A stretch of 64,000 bases of DNA from Variovorax boronicumulans (GTDB lineage: Bacteria > Pseudomonadota > Gammaproteobacteria > Burkholderiales > Burkholderiaceae_C), in assembly GCF_030812215.1 (NCBI RefSeq), contig NZ_JAUSSG010000001.1, forward strand, positions 124,001 through 188,000, in the 5' to 3' direction. Shown here piece after piece: positions 48,266 to 56,501 of this stretch. The position numbers and the translations under genes are program-made. Position 1 is the stretch's first letter. Each line of letters starts with the position of its first letter. Below the pieces are notes generated by a model. That model searched no databases and had not been told where the DNA came from. It worked only from the letters and a program-made list of their open reading frames with translations.

Positions 48266-48564
48266 CCGAACTGCGCTACCTCGACTTCGACTACAGCGAA
48301 GACACCGAAGGCCACGGCACCTTCGATGCCATGGCCTCGACTGCGCCGGAGAAAGTGCCCGAGGTGCGTGCCGAGATCGAACAAGTGATCGCGTGGGCGG
48401 AGGCCACATTCCCCGATGCACGCGGCGCACTCGACGAAGGCGCCACCTGGGACTATGACTTGCAGGAGACGCGCGAAGACCCGCGCTTCACCACCCTCAC
48501 CTTTTCGCTCGGCGGCACCGCGGACTTCTGCGCCGCGTTGCGCGAGCAGTTCGCGCTCGACTGA
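48262..48564 (+). CDS. Small conserved protein coupled to hpnE
   Basis: A 100-residue acidic soluble protein (RYLDFDYSEDTEGHGTFDAM, then AEIEQVIAWAEATFPDARGA). The start ATG overlaps the hpnE stop by ATGA, so it is translated with the squalene genes. No signal, membrane segment or known motif is present; it has the look of a small alpha/beta protein conserved in Burkholderiales. Function is unknown. It ends 13 bp before the convergent LysE gene. Confidence 0.75.
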   Translation: MTELRYLDFDYSEDTEGHGTFDAMASTAPEKVPEVRAEIEQVIAWAEATFPDARGALDEGATWDYDLQETREDPRFTTLTFSLGGTADFCAALREQFALD

Positions 48565-48577
48565 TCGACCAGCCCGA

Positions 48578-49219
48578 TCAGGCCGCCTTGTTGGGCAAGC
48601 GCAGCAGGCTCAACCCCAGCAGCACGAAAGCGCCGCCGGACACGCGATTGAAGAGCTTCGAGCGGCACGGATCGGACAACTGCTTCTTCAGCATCCGCGC
48701 GAGCAGCACATAGAACGCATGCGACAGCACCGAGCCCGCGGCGAAGGTGGCGGTGAGCACCGCGAACTGCCCGAGGATCGGCGCGTCGTGCACGAGGAAC
48801 TGAGGGAACAGCGCCGAGAAGAAAAGGATGCCCTTGGGATTGGTGAGCGCCACGGTCACGCCGTTGCCGAACAGACGCCACGCGGCGCGCGGTGCGGCGG
48901 GGGCGCCGGTCGCGGCCAGGTCGGAGAACACGCTGGCCCGGTTGCGCCACTGCTTGATGCCCAGGTAGATGAGATACGCCGCGCCAGCCACCTTCAGCAC
49001 CATGAACGCGGAAGCCGAGGTCGTGAGCACCACGCCCAGCCCCGCCATCGCGGCGGCCGACACCATGAACAGGCCCACCGCGTTGCCCAGCGAACTGATC
49101 ATCGCGCGTCGCGGGCCCACCGAGATCGAGTTCGAGACCGCGAGCAGCACGGCCGGACCGGGGGTGAAGGCGACGAGCAGCGTGACGCCGCAGAAGATGA
49201 GCCAGTTGGAGAGGTGCAC
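48578..49219 (-). CDS. LysE-family amino acid exporter
   Basis: A 213-residue exporter of the LysE/RhtB superfamily with about six transmembrane helices. The family opening LLVAFTPGPAVLLAVSNSI with PGP is at residues 14-32, and the central GNAVGLF and LTNPKGILFFSALFPQF segments are typical. Members of this family export amino acids such as lysine, threonine or homoserine; the substrate is not determined here. It stands alone with a 121-bp divergent region to the NIPSNAP-like gene. Confidence 0.9.
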   Translation of the reverse strand: MHLSNWLIFCGVTLLVAFTPGPAVLLAVSNSISVGPRRAMISSLGNAVGLFMVSAAAMAGLGVVLTTSASAFMVLKVAGAAYLIYLGIKQWRNRASVFSDLAATGAPAAPRAAWRLFGNGVTVALTNPKGILFFSALFPQFLVHDAPILGQFAVLTATFAAGSVLSHAFYVLLARMLKKQLSDPCRSKLFNRVSGGAFVLLGLSLLRLPNKAA

Positions 49220-49340
49220 TTTCGGGGTTCCTGCGCGAAAGGTGATCGAGGGATGCAGAGAGGGGGAGCGGGAAACTATAGTCCGACGGTCTGCCGCCCG
49301 CCCGGGCCGCGCCGATTACCCCTCACCTCCGGGAAAAAAC

Positions 49341-49646
49341 ATGGTCACCTGCTACCTGCGCTACATCGTCGATGCCTACAAGCTCAAGGAATTCGAGCAC
49401 TACGGCAAGCTCTGGATTCCGCTGGTCGAGAAGTTCGGCGGCAAGCACCACGGCTACTTCCTTCCGTCGGAAGGCGCCAACGATGTTGCACTGGCGATGT
49501 TCAGTTTTCCGAGCCTGGCCGCCTACGAGAAATATCGCGCCGACTCGATGCAGGACCCGGAGTGCCAGGCCGCGTTCAAGTACGCAGAGGACACGCGCTG
49601 CTTCCTCAGCTACGAGCGCAGCTTCTTCAGGCCAGTCTTCGAATAG
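49341..49646 (+). CDS. NIPSNAP-like/dimeric alpha-beta barrel protein
   Basis: A 101-residue protein with the ferredoxin-like pattern of NIPSNAP and related barrels: YLRYIVDAYKLKEFEHYGKL, then W-I-P-L-V-E-K-F-G-G, then SFPSLAAYEKYRADSM, ending YERSFFRPVFE. Such proteins are usually homodimers. The role is unknown; small monooxygenase-like or stress-linked functions are known in relatives. It is monocistronic, ending 4 bp before the convergent HAD gene. Confidence 0.82.
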   Translation: MVTCYLRYIVDAYKLKEFEHYGKLWIPLVEKFGGKHHGYFLPSEGANDVALAMFSFPSLAAYEKYRADSMQDPECQAAFKYAEDTRCFLSYERSFFRPVFE

Positions 49647-49650
49647 AGCG

Positions 49651-50382
49651 TCAGGCGCCCAGCGCCATGCACAGCGCGTGCAGGTTCGGCACGATCAGCT
49701 GCGGCCGCGCGCCATGCACCCAGGGGCGCTCGTCGCGCACCAGCCACGCGGCCTGCATGCCGGCGTTGAGCGCGCCGACCACGTCGAGCTCGGCGTCGTC
49801 GCCCACGTGCAGCACATCCTTGGGCAAGAGCCCGACCGAGGCCGCGGCGGCGCGGAAGATCGGCGCATGCGGCTTGCCGCTGCCGAAGGCGCGGGCATTG
49901 AACGCGGTGCGAAACCACCGGCCTACGCCGGTCTGGTGGATGTCGGCATTGCCGTTCGATACGGCAACCAATGGATAACGCTCGCTCAGCCACTTGAGCG
50001 CGGGCAGCGCGTCGTCATAAAGGGTCACGCGCTGGCGCTCGGCGAAGAAGGCGTCGAAGGCGGGATCGGCCAGCGCCGGGTCTTCGCCGGAGCGCTTCAG
50101 CGCGGTGCGGATCGATTCGCGGCGCAACGCGCTCAGGTCGTGTGCAAGGTCCGAGCGCTCCTTCTCGGTGGCTTCGCGCAGTTCGCGCAAGATGCCGGGC
50201 GTGAGCAGCAGCGAAGCGGTCTTGGGCGCCTCGCGCAAGAGCCATTCCTGCAGCACCGCTTCAGCGCGTTCGATGGTCGGCCAGATCGGCCAGAGGGTGT
50301 CGTCGAGGTCGAGCGAGATCGCGCAGATGCGTTGAACATCGAGCGGCGCGGCGTTCGCCGGCGCTGTGGGGGCGGAGGTCAT
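49651..50382 (-). CDS. HAD-superfamily hydrolase
   Basis: A 243-residue HAD phosphatase-like protein. Motif I is SLDLDDTLW with Asp25 and Asp27, motif II is VSNGN (about 160-164), Lys of motif III is in GSGKPH, and motif IV is HVGDDAELDVVGA. It resembles YjjG/YfbT-type small-molecule phosphatases with a helical cap. The substrate is unknown. Its start lies only 15 bp from the divergent hemH start, so their promoters must overlap coding sequence. Confidence 0.9.
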   Translation of the reverse strand: MTSAPTAPANAAPLDVQRICAISLDLDDTLWPIWPTIERAEAVLQEWLLREAPKTASLLLTPGILRELREATEKERSDLAHDLSALRRESIRTALKRSGEDPALADPAFDAFFAERQRVTLYDDALPALKWLSERYPLVAVSNGNADIHQTGVGRWFRTAFNARAFGSGKPHAPIFRAAAASVGLLPKDVLHVGDDAELDVVGALNAGMQAAWLVRDERPWVHGARPQLIVPNLHALCMALGA

Positions 50383-50397
50383 GCCTGAGAATATCGC

Positions 50398-51417
50398 ATG
50401 CCTCAAGCCACGACGAACGCCAGTTCCTCCAATGACCGCACCGCTGTCCTCTGGTGCAACCTGGGTTCCCCCGACGCCCCCACCGCCGCCGCAGTTCGGC
50501 CCTACCTCGCCGAGTTTCTGGGTGACCCGCGCGTGGTCGAAATTCCGAAATTGCTCTGGGCGCTGATCCTCCACGGCATCATCCTGCGCACGCGGCCCGC
50601 CAAGTCGGCCGCCAAGTACGCGAGCATCTGGATGCCCGAGGGCTCGCCGCTGAAGGTGTGGACGCAGAAGCAGGCGCTGCTCCTGTCCGGCTGGCTCGGC
50701 GAACGCGGCCACCGCGTCGCGGTGCGCGATGCGATGCGCTACGCCAACCCATCGATCGCATCCCGCCTGGATGCGCTGCTGGCCGAAGGCGCCACGCGCG
50801 TGCTGGTGCTGCAGGCCTATCCGCAGTACTCGGCCACGACCACCGCGAGCGTGATCGATGCGGTGAACGACTGGAGCAGGAAGCAGCGCTGCATTCCCGA
50901 ATTCCGCTTCGTCAACCAGTACCACGACGACCCCGCCTACATCGATGCGCTCGCGCAGAGCATCGAGCGCCACTGGAAGACCGAAGGCCGCGGCGAAGTG
51001 CTGTTGATGAGCTTCCACGGCATTCCCGCGCGCAACATCGCGCTCGGCGATCCGTACCAGGCGCAGTGCCTCGAAACCGCGCGTCTGCTTGCGGCGCGGC
51101 TCGGTCTTTCCGAAGCGCAGTACCGCGTCACCTTCCAGTCCCGCTTCGGCCGCGCCAAGTGGCTCGAGCCCTACACCGAGCCGACGCTGCGCGAACTCGG
51201 CGCGAAAGGCATCAAGCGGGTCGACGTGGTGTGCCCGGGCTTCCCGGCCGACTGCCTCGAGACGCTGGAAGAAATCGCGATGGAGGGCCGCGAGGCCTTC
51301 CTGCACGCGGGTGGCCAGGCGTTCAACTACATCCCCTGCCTCAACGACAGCCCGGCATGGATCACTGCGCTCGCGGGCATTGCCGAACGCAACCTCGCCG
51401 GCTGGCCGACGCGATAG
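50398..51417 (+). CDS. hemH: Ferrochelatase
   Basis: A 339-residue ferrochelatase, inserting Fe2+ into protoporphyrin IX in the last step of heme synthesis. The conserved SFHGIPARN with the catalytic His, the [11 protein letters not shown] loop and the C-terminal [15 protein letters not shown], with the catalytic Glu, are all present. The N-terminus starts [13 protein letters not shown]. It is usually membrane-associated on the cytoplasmic side. The tight divergence from the HAD gene leaves no room for a normal promoter in between. Confidence 0.95.
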   Translation: MPQATTNASSSNDRTAVLWCNLGSPDAPTAAAVRPYLAEFLGDPRVVEIPKLLWALILHGIILRTRPAKSAAKYASIWMPEGSPLKVWTQKQALLLSGWLGERGHRVAVRDAMRYANPSIASRLDALLAEGATRVLVLQAYPQYSATTTASVIDAVNDWSRKQRCIPEFRFVNQYHDDPAYIDALAQSIERHWKTEGRGEVLLMSFHGIPARNIALGDPYQAQCLETARLLAARLGLSEAQYRVTFQSRFGRAKWLEPYTEPTLRELGAKGIKRVDVVCPGFPADCLETLEEIAMEGREAFLHAGGQAFNYIPCLNDSPAWITALAGIAERNLAGWPTR

Positions 51418-51457
51418 CCGGCGACACCCCGTTGCGCCACGGCGCCCTGGCGGGCGC

Positions 51458-51964
51458 TCAGAACTTGCCGAGGTAATCCAGCTTGCCGATCGGCATGCCG
51501 CTGTGGCGCAGCACGTCGTAGGCCGTGGTCACATGGAAGAAGAAGTTGGGCAGCGCGAACTGCAGCAGGTAGCGCTGCGCGGTGAAGTGCGCCTCGCCTT
51601 CGCGCTGCTTGATGGTCACGGGGCGCTCTTCCTGGCCGTCGATCAGGGCGCGGTCGATGGTGGCGAGGAAATCCTGCGTCTTTCGGATGCGGGCCACGAG
51701 GTCGTCCCAGGTCTTTTCCTCGTCGGGGAAGCTGGGGGCCGTGATCCCCGCGATGCGCGCCGCGCCGAGCTTGGAGGCATCGCTCGCACGCTGGACCTGG
51801 CCGGCCAGCGTGAGCATGTCGGGCGCGAGACGGGCATCGACCAGCGTGGCGGTGTCGATGCCATTGGCCTTGGCGTGCGCCAGGCTCTTGTCGAACAGGT
51901 GGAGGAGCTGGCCGAGTCCGCGGGTGAAGACCGGGACCGAAATGTCGTACATCGAAAGCGCCAT
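51458..51964 (-). CDS. DUF1993 family protein
   Basis: A 168-residue all-helical protein with the typical DUF1993 start MALSMYDISVPVFTRGLGQL and the conserved RYLLQFALPNFFFHVTTAYD near the C-terminus. His residues placed like those in DinB-type folds suggest a metal site, but its role is not known. It lies 62 nt after the alpha/beta hydrolase gene on the same strand and may be read from the liv operon. Confidence 0.88.
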   Translation of the reverse strand: MALSMYDISVPVFTRGLGQLLHLFDKSLAHAKANGIDTATLVDARLAPDMLTLAGQVQRASDASKLGAARIAGITAPSFPDEEKTWDDLVARIRKTQDFLATIDRALIDGQEERPVTIKQREGEAHFTAQRYLLQFALPNFFFHVTTAYDVLRHSGMPIGKLDYLGKF

Positions 51965-52025
51965 GGTGAGGTGAGCCTTGTAGTGGTTGGAATGAACCGG
52001 CGGCGATTGTGATGCCGCCCTGCAT

Positions 52026-52916
52026 TCAGCGACCGGCGGCGCGGATAAACCCCTCGATGGGCTCCAGTTGTTCGGGCACGTTGAGCGCGGGCGCGTGACC
52101 GCACCCCTGGATTTCGATGACCTCCAGCAGGCCTTGCGCGCCCGGACCCCGGCGCCGCATTTCCTCGACGGCCTCGGGCAGCACCAGGTCCGACTCGGCG
52201 CCGCGCAGGCACAGCACCGGCACCTCGATCACGTCGTAGTGCGGCCAGATCAGGTAGTCGTTGTCGTGCGCGCTGAACTGCCTGACCATGGCCGGGTCGT
52301 AGTGCGGCGTGACGCGGCCGTCGGGCAGGCGGCGGGTGGAGCTTTCGGTCAGGCGGCGCCATTGCGCATCGCTGAGCCAGCCGTAGGGCTTGTAGACGGT
52401 GCGGAAGAACGCCTCCAGCTCAGCCACCGTGTCGAACGAAGGCGGCTGGCCCGCATAGGCGCGGATGCGCTCGATGGCCGCCTCTGCGAGCTGCGGTGCG
52501 TTGTCGTTCAGCGTGAGGCTCGCGATGCGCGCCTTCATGCGCGGCTCGAACAGGCCCGACGCGCAGACCGTGCCGATCGCGCCGCCCATCGAGGTGCCCA
52601 CCCAGTGCACACGGCCCAGGCGCAGCTCGTCGCACAGCGCATTGGCGATGCGCGCATAGAACGAGAGCTGGTATTCCTCGTCGGGCAGCGGGCTCCATTG
52701 GCTCAGGCCGCGGCCGATGGTGTCGGGGCAGATCACGCGAAAGCCACGCGCGGCAAAGTGCTGCGCCAGTTCGTCCATGTCGCGGCCGGTGCGCGCGAGG
52801 CCATGCCAGGCGATGACCACCGGGGCATCGGGCGCGCCCCATTCGAGCCAGTGGATCTCGCGGCCCGCGAGTTGCGCGTAGCGCGACAACGGCGCTATGA
52901 AGTTGTTGTCGCTCAT
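52026..52916 (-). CDS. Alpha/beta hydrolase, coupled to livM
   Basis: A 296-residue alpha/beta-hydrolase. The nucleophile elbow is VGTSMGGAIG with Ser109, the oxyanion region is AWHGLARTG (about 36-44), and the catalytic His is in GCGHAP (His274). No signal peptide is seen, so it acts in the cytoplasm. Its ATG overlaps the livM stop by ATGA, with GAGGG upstream, so it is the last gene of the liv/PHB operon. Hydrolysis of an imported oligoester or lactone is plausible from context; the substrate is otherwise unknown. Confidence 0.88.
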   Translation of the reverse strand: MSDNNFIAPLSRYAQLAGREIHWLEWGAPDAPVVIAWHGLARTGRDMDELAQHFAARGFRVICPDTIGRGLSQWSPLPDEEYQLSFYARIANALCDELRLGRVHWVGTSMGGAIGTVCASGLFEPRMKARIASLTLNDNAPQLAEAAIERIRAYAGQPPSFDTVAELEAFFRTVYKPYGWLSDAQWRRLTESSTRRLPDGRVTPHYDPAMVRQFSAHDNDYLIWPHYDVIEVPVLCLRGAESDLVLPEAVEEMRRRGPGAQGLLEVIEIQGCGHAPALNVPEQLEPIEGFIRAAGR

Positions 52917-53980
52917 CGTGCCGCCCTCGCCCGCAGCTTGCCGACGATGCCGGTCGGGAAGTAATACACCGACAGCACGAACAGCACGCCCAGCCACAGC
53001 AGCCAGCGATCGGGCGACAGCAGCGCCGCGAGCCACGGCAGCCCGCTCGCCGCTTCGCTGCCCAGGCGCAGCAGGTCCTGCAGGTAGCTCTGCGCCACCA
53101 CGAACAGCACCGCGCCGATGGCCGCGCCGTAGATGGTGCCCATGCCGCCGATCACCACGATCAGCAGCACGTCGATCATGATCTCGAAGCTCAGCGAGGT
53201 GTCGGGCCCGTTGTAGCGCAGCCAGATCGCGAGCATCGCGCCGGCCAGCGTGGCGAACAGCGCCGACAGCACGGCCGCCGTCGTGCGGTACACCACCACG
53301 CGGTAGCCGATGGCCTCGGCGCGAAACTCGTTCTCGCGGATCGCCTGCAGCACGCGGCCGAACGGCGAATTCACGATGCGCAGCAGCGCGAGCACCAGCA
53401 CCACCGCCGCGACGAACAGCAGGTAGTAGCAGAGCAGCCGGCCATCGAGCGAAACACCGAGGAACGGCTCTTCGGAAAACTCGAAGCTCGGCGAGATCAG
53501 CTCGGGCAGCTTGAAGGTCAGGCCGTCTTCGCCGCCGGTGAAGTCCGACAGCTGCGAGGCCAGCGTCTGGAACGCCGATGCCACGGCCAGCGTGATCATC
53601 GCGAAGAAGATCGCCCGCACCCGCAGCGAAAAGAGGCCGATGGCGAACGACAGCACCAGCGAGATCGCCAGCGCCGCGCCCAGCCCCAGCAGCACCGCAC
53701 CCCAGCTGGGCCCGAGCCGCGATGCGGAAATCGCGATGCCGTACGCACCGATGCCGAAGAACATCGTGTGCGCAAAGCTCACGATGCCGGTGTAGCCCAG
53801 CAGCAGATCGAAGCTCGCGACCAGCACCACGAACACCAGGATCTTGGCCGCGACGCTGAGCGCCTTCACGCCCGGGAAGATGAATGGCGCGAACGCCAGC
53901 GCAATGAACAGCGCCACCAGCAGCAGCGCCAGGAGGCGGCTGCGCGGCATGTCGTTGGAGAGAAGTCGTTTCAGGAACAT
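52913..53980 (-). CDS. livM: Branched-chain amino acid-type ABC transporter permease
   Basis: A 355-residue LivM-type permease with eight to ten transmembrane helices. The conserved GYTGIVSFAHTMFFGIGAYG (about residues 62-81) and the ATPase-docking loop with AIRENEFRAEAIGYRVV (about 223-239) are clear. It forms the membrane pore with LivH. It lies 10 nt after livH. The HAAT family also carries acids and amides, so the liv symbol says nothing sure about substrate. Confidence 0.92.
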   Translation of the reverse strand: MFLKRLLSNDMPRSRLLALLLVALFIALAFAPFIFPGVKALSVAAKILVFVVLVASFDLLLGYTGIVSFAHTMFFGIGAYGIAISASRLGPSWGAVLLGLGAALAISLVLSFAIGLFSLRVRAIFFAMITLAVASAFQTLASQLSDFTGGEDGLTFKLPELISPSFEFSEEPFLGVSLDGRLLCYYLLFVAAVVLVLALLRIVNSPFGRVLQAIRENEFRAEAIGYRVVVYRTTAAVLSALFATLAGAMLAIWLRYNGPDTSLSFEIMIDVLLIVVIGGMGTIYGAAIGAVLFVVAQSYLQDLLRLGSEAASGLPWLAALLSPDRWLLWLGVLFVLSVYYFPTGIVGKLRARAAR

Positions 53981-53990
53981 GTCGTCTTCC

Positions 53991-54971
53991 TCAACGGTTC
54001 GCCACTGGGTAAACGCCCTGCGGCCGCCACAGCAGCACGGCCACCATCAGGAAGATGCTCGCGAACTGCGTGAGCGTGGGCAGCAGGAAGCCGATGTAGT
54101 TGGTCATGAGGCCCACGAGCAGCGCGCCGATGAGCGCCCCGCCCGTCGAGCCCAGCCCCCCGATGATGATCACGATGAAGATCAGCACGTTGACCTGCGC
54201 GCCCATCTGCGGCACGAGGTTCTGCTGGAACAAGCCCCACATCACGCCGCCCAGGCCCGCGAGCGCGCTGCCCACCACGAACACACCGACGAAGAGCCGG
54301 CCGATGCGGTAGCCCAGCGACTCGACCATCTCGCGGTCCTGCACGCCGGCGCGGATCAGGAGGCCGATCTTGGTACGGCCGAGCGTCCATGCCAGCAGGC
54401 CGAACACCACCACGCCCACGGCGACGGCTAGCAGCCGGTACTTGCTGATGGCCGCATCGCCGATCAACAGCGAACCGCGCAGCGCCTCGGGCAATGGCAG
54501 CGGCACCTGTGCCGGGCCCCAGATCACCTTGATGAGTTCTTCGCCGATGATCATCCCGCCCATCGTGATGAGGATCTGCTTCAGGTGCTGGCCGTAGACG
54601 GGCCGCACGATGAAGCGCTCGAAGGCGAACCCGACCGCGCCCGCGACAGCCATCGCGACCAGCATCGCCGGGAACACCGCCACGAGGTTGCGCCAGAGTT
54701 CCTGCGAGCCGGTCCAGTCGCCCATGAGGCCAAGCACGCTGCTCGCCACGAAGGCGCCGAGCGCGATGAACACGCCATGGCCGAAGTTCAGCACGTCCAT
54801 GAGGCCGAACACCAGCGTGAGGCCCGAGGCGATGATGAAGATGATCATGCCCATCGCGAGGCCCGCGACCGTGAGCGTGAGCCAGGTCGAGAACGAGCCC
54901 GTGAGCGGCAGCGCGACCAGCGCGAGGATGGGAGCGAGCAGCAGCGGCTTCCAGTCGAAGTCGAGTTTCAT
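53991..54971 (-). CDS. livH: Branched-chain amino acid-type ABC transporter permease
   Basis: A 326-residue LivH-type permease. The first helices carry GLTLVFGLMDVLNFGHGVFI (about residues 48-67), the sequence found in nearly all LivH proteins. The cytoplasmic loop RAGVQDREMVESLGYRI (about 209-225) docks on the ATPases. Its ATG overlaps the livF stop by ATGA, so it is translationally coupled. Confidence 0.93.
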   Translation of the reverse strand: MKLDFDWKPLLLAPILALVALPLTGSFSTWLTLTVAGLAMGMIIFIIASGLTLVFGLMDVLNFGHGVFIALGAFVASSVLGLMGDWTGSQELWRNLVAVFPAMLVAMAVAGAVGFAFERFIVRPVYGQHLKQILITMGGMIIGEELIKVIWGPAQVPLPLPEALRGSLLIGDAAISKYRLLAVAVGVVVFGLLAWTLGRTKIGLLIRAGVQDREMVESLGYRIGRLFVGVFVVGSALAGLGGVMWGLFQQNLVPQMGAQVNVLIFIVIIIGGLGSTGGALIGALLVGLMTNYIGFLLPTLTQFASIFLMVAVLLWRPQGVYPVANR

Positions 54972-55693
54972 AGGGCCAGTCCGAGCAGCGATTGCTGCAG
55001 TTGCGCGTCGGCGGAAAACGCCGCCATGGAGCCGCTGTGCACCACACGGCCGTTGTCCATCACCGCGACGTTGTCGCCCAGGCGCTGGGCGAAGTTGATG
55101 TTCTGCTCCACCAGCAGGATCGTCACGCCGCTCGCCTTGAGTTCGGCGAAGGCGTCGATCATGTTGTTGATCATCACGGGCGCGAGGCCCTTGCTGGGCT
55201 CGTCGATAAGCAGCAGTTCGCGCGGCTCCACGATGGCGCGCGAGACCGCCAGCATCTGCTTCTGCCCGCCCGAGAGCTTGCCGGCCGGGTGGTTCCAGAA
55301 TTTCTCGACTGCGGGGAAGAGCTTGAAGATCCACTTCAGGCGCGTGTCGTCGATCTGCGCGGCATTCTTTGCGCCGCGCGCGGCGAGCAGCATGTTTTCC
55401 TTCACCGTGAGGTCCGAGAAGATGCCCATGTTCTCGGGCACGTAGGCGATGCCCAGGCCCGCGATCTGCGGCGTCTGCATCGCGGTGATGTCCTTGTCGG
55501 CAAAGCGCACCCGGCCTTGCGACGCATGCCACAGGCCCATGATGGTTCGCAGCGTCGTCGTCTTGCCCGCGCCGTTGCGGCCCAGCAGCATGGTGAGCTG
55601 GCCCTTGGGCACGGCAAGGTCCACGCCGTGCAGGATGTGATACGCCCCGATGTGCGTCTGCACGCCTTCAAGCGTCAACAGGTTCGTGCTCAT
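54968..55693 (-). CDS. livF: Branched-chain amino acid-type ABC transporter ATPase
   Basis: A 241-residue ATPase. Walker A is LLGRNGAGKTTTLRT (about 36-50), the signature LSGGQKQMLAVSRA (about 138-151), Walker B LLLIDEPSKGLAP. The H-loop His is replaced by VEQN, as usual in LivF. It pairs with LivG. Its ATG overlaps the livG stop by ATGA. Confidence 0.94.
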   Translation of the reverse strand: MSTNLLTLEGVQTHIGAYHILHGVDLAVPKGQLTMLLGRNGAGKTTTLRTIMGLWHASQGRVRFADKDITAMQTPQIAGLGIAYVPENMGIFSDLTVKENMLLAARGAKNAAQIDDTRLKWIFKLFPAVEKFWNHPAGKLSGGQKQMLAVSRAIVEPRELLLIDEPSKGLAPVMINNMIDAFAELKASGVTILLVEQNINFAQRLGDNVAVMDNGRVVHSGSMAAFSADAQLQQSLLGLAL

Positions 55694-56454
55694 GCAGCCT
55701 CCTTCGCAATGCCCAGGTAGGCCTCCTGCACCACCGGCGAGGCGATCACCTCGGCCGGCTCGCCATCGGCCACCAGCGTGCCGTTGTGCAAGACGATGAT
55801 GCGGTCCGCAAGCTCGCGCACCACGTCCATCTTGTGTTCGACCAGGAGGATGGTCTTGGTCTTGTCCTGCTTGAGCTTGCGGATGAGGTCGAGGATGACC
55901 GGCGCCTCGGCCGCGTTCATGCCGGCCGTGGGTTCGTCGAACATGAAGACCTTGGGCTCCAGCGCCATGAGCAATGCCACTTCGAGCTTGCGCTGGTCGC
56001 CGTGCGGCAGGCTCGCGACCGTGGCGTGCTCGCGCGATTTCAGCGCCACATCCGCAAGGATCTGGTCCGCGCGCTCGGTCAGCGCCTTGTGGTCGCTCCA
56101 GATGCTCCACAAGTTGAGGCCCCGCCGGTGCGCCCCCTCGCGCGTGGCCTGCACCGCCAGGCGCACGTTCTCCAGCACCGTGAGGTTGGGGAACAGGTTG
56201 GTGAGCTGAAAGGCCCGCCCCAGCCCCGCATGCGTGCGCGCGGACGGCGACATGCCTGAGAGCGATTGCCCGTCGAGCGACACCGTGCCGGCGCTCGCCT
56301 TGAGCTGCCCCGAGATCAGGTTGAAGTAGGTGGTCTTGCCCGCCCCGTTGGGGCCGACGATGGCCGTCAGCGTGCCCGGCGCGAAAGCGCAGCTCACGCT
56401 GTTGACGGCCACGTGCCCACCGAAGCGGATGGTCAGGTCTCGGGTCTCAAGCAT
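55690..56454 (-). CDS. livG: Branched-chain amino acid-type ABC transporter ATPase
   Basis: A 254-residue ATPase with Walker A GPNGAGKTTYFNL (about 34-46), LivG insert (about 95-125), signature LPHGDQRKLEVAL (about 148-160), Walker B VFMFDEPTAGMNA, and the LivG C-terminal tail. The LPHGDQR form replaces the usual LSGGQ, as in this subfamily. It lies 48 nt downstream of the PHB depolymerase gene. Confidence 0.94.
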   Translation of the reverse strand: MLETRDLTIRFGGHVAVNSVSCAFAPGTLTAIVGPNGAGKTTYFNLISGQLKASAGTVSLDGQSLSGMSPSARTHAGLGRAFQLTNLFPNLTVLENVRLAVQATREGAHRRGLNLWSIWSDHKALTERADQILADVALKSREHATVASLPHGDQRKLEVALLMALEPKVFMFDEPTAGMNAAEAPVILDLIRKLKQDKTKTILLVEHKMDVVRELADRIIVLHNGTLVADGEPAEVIASPVVQEAYLGIAKEAA

Positions 56455-56501
56455 CGTTGATGGTCATTGCAGAAAGAAAAGAGTGTCGAAGTCGACCGGC
56501 C

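Noticed and set aside
55694..56110. N-terminal extension of LivF
   Set aside because: It reads the livG gene in another frame. The LivF homology starts at the ATG at 55693.
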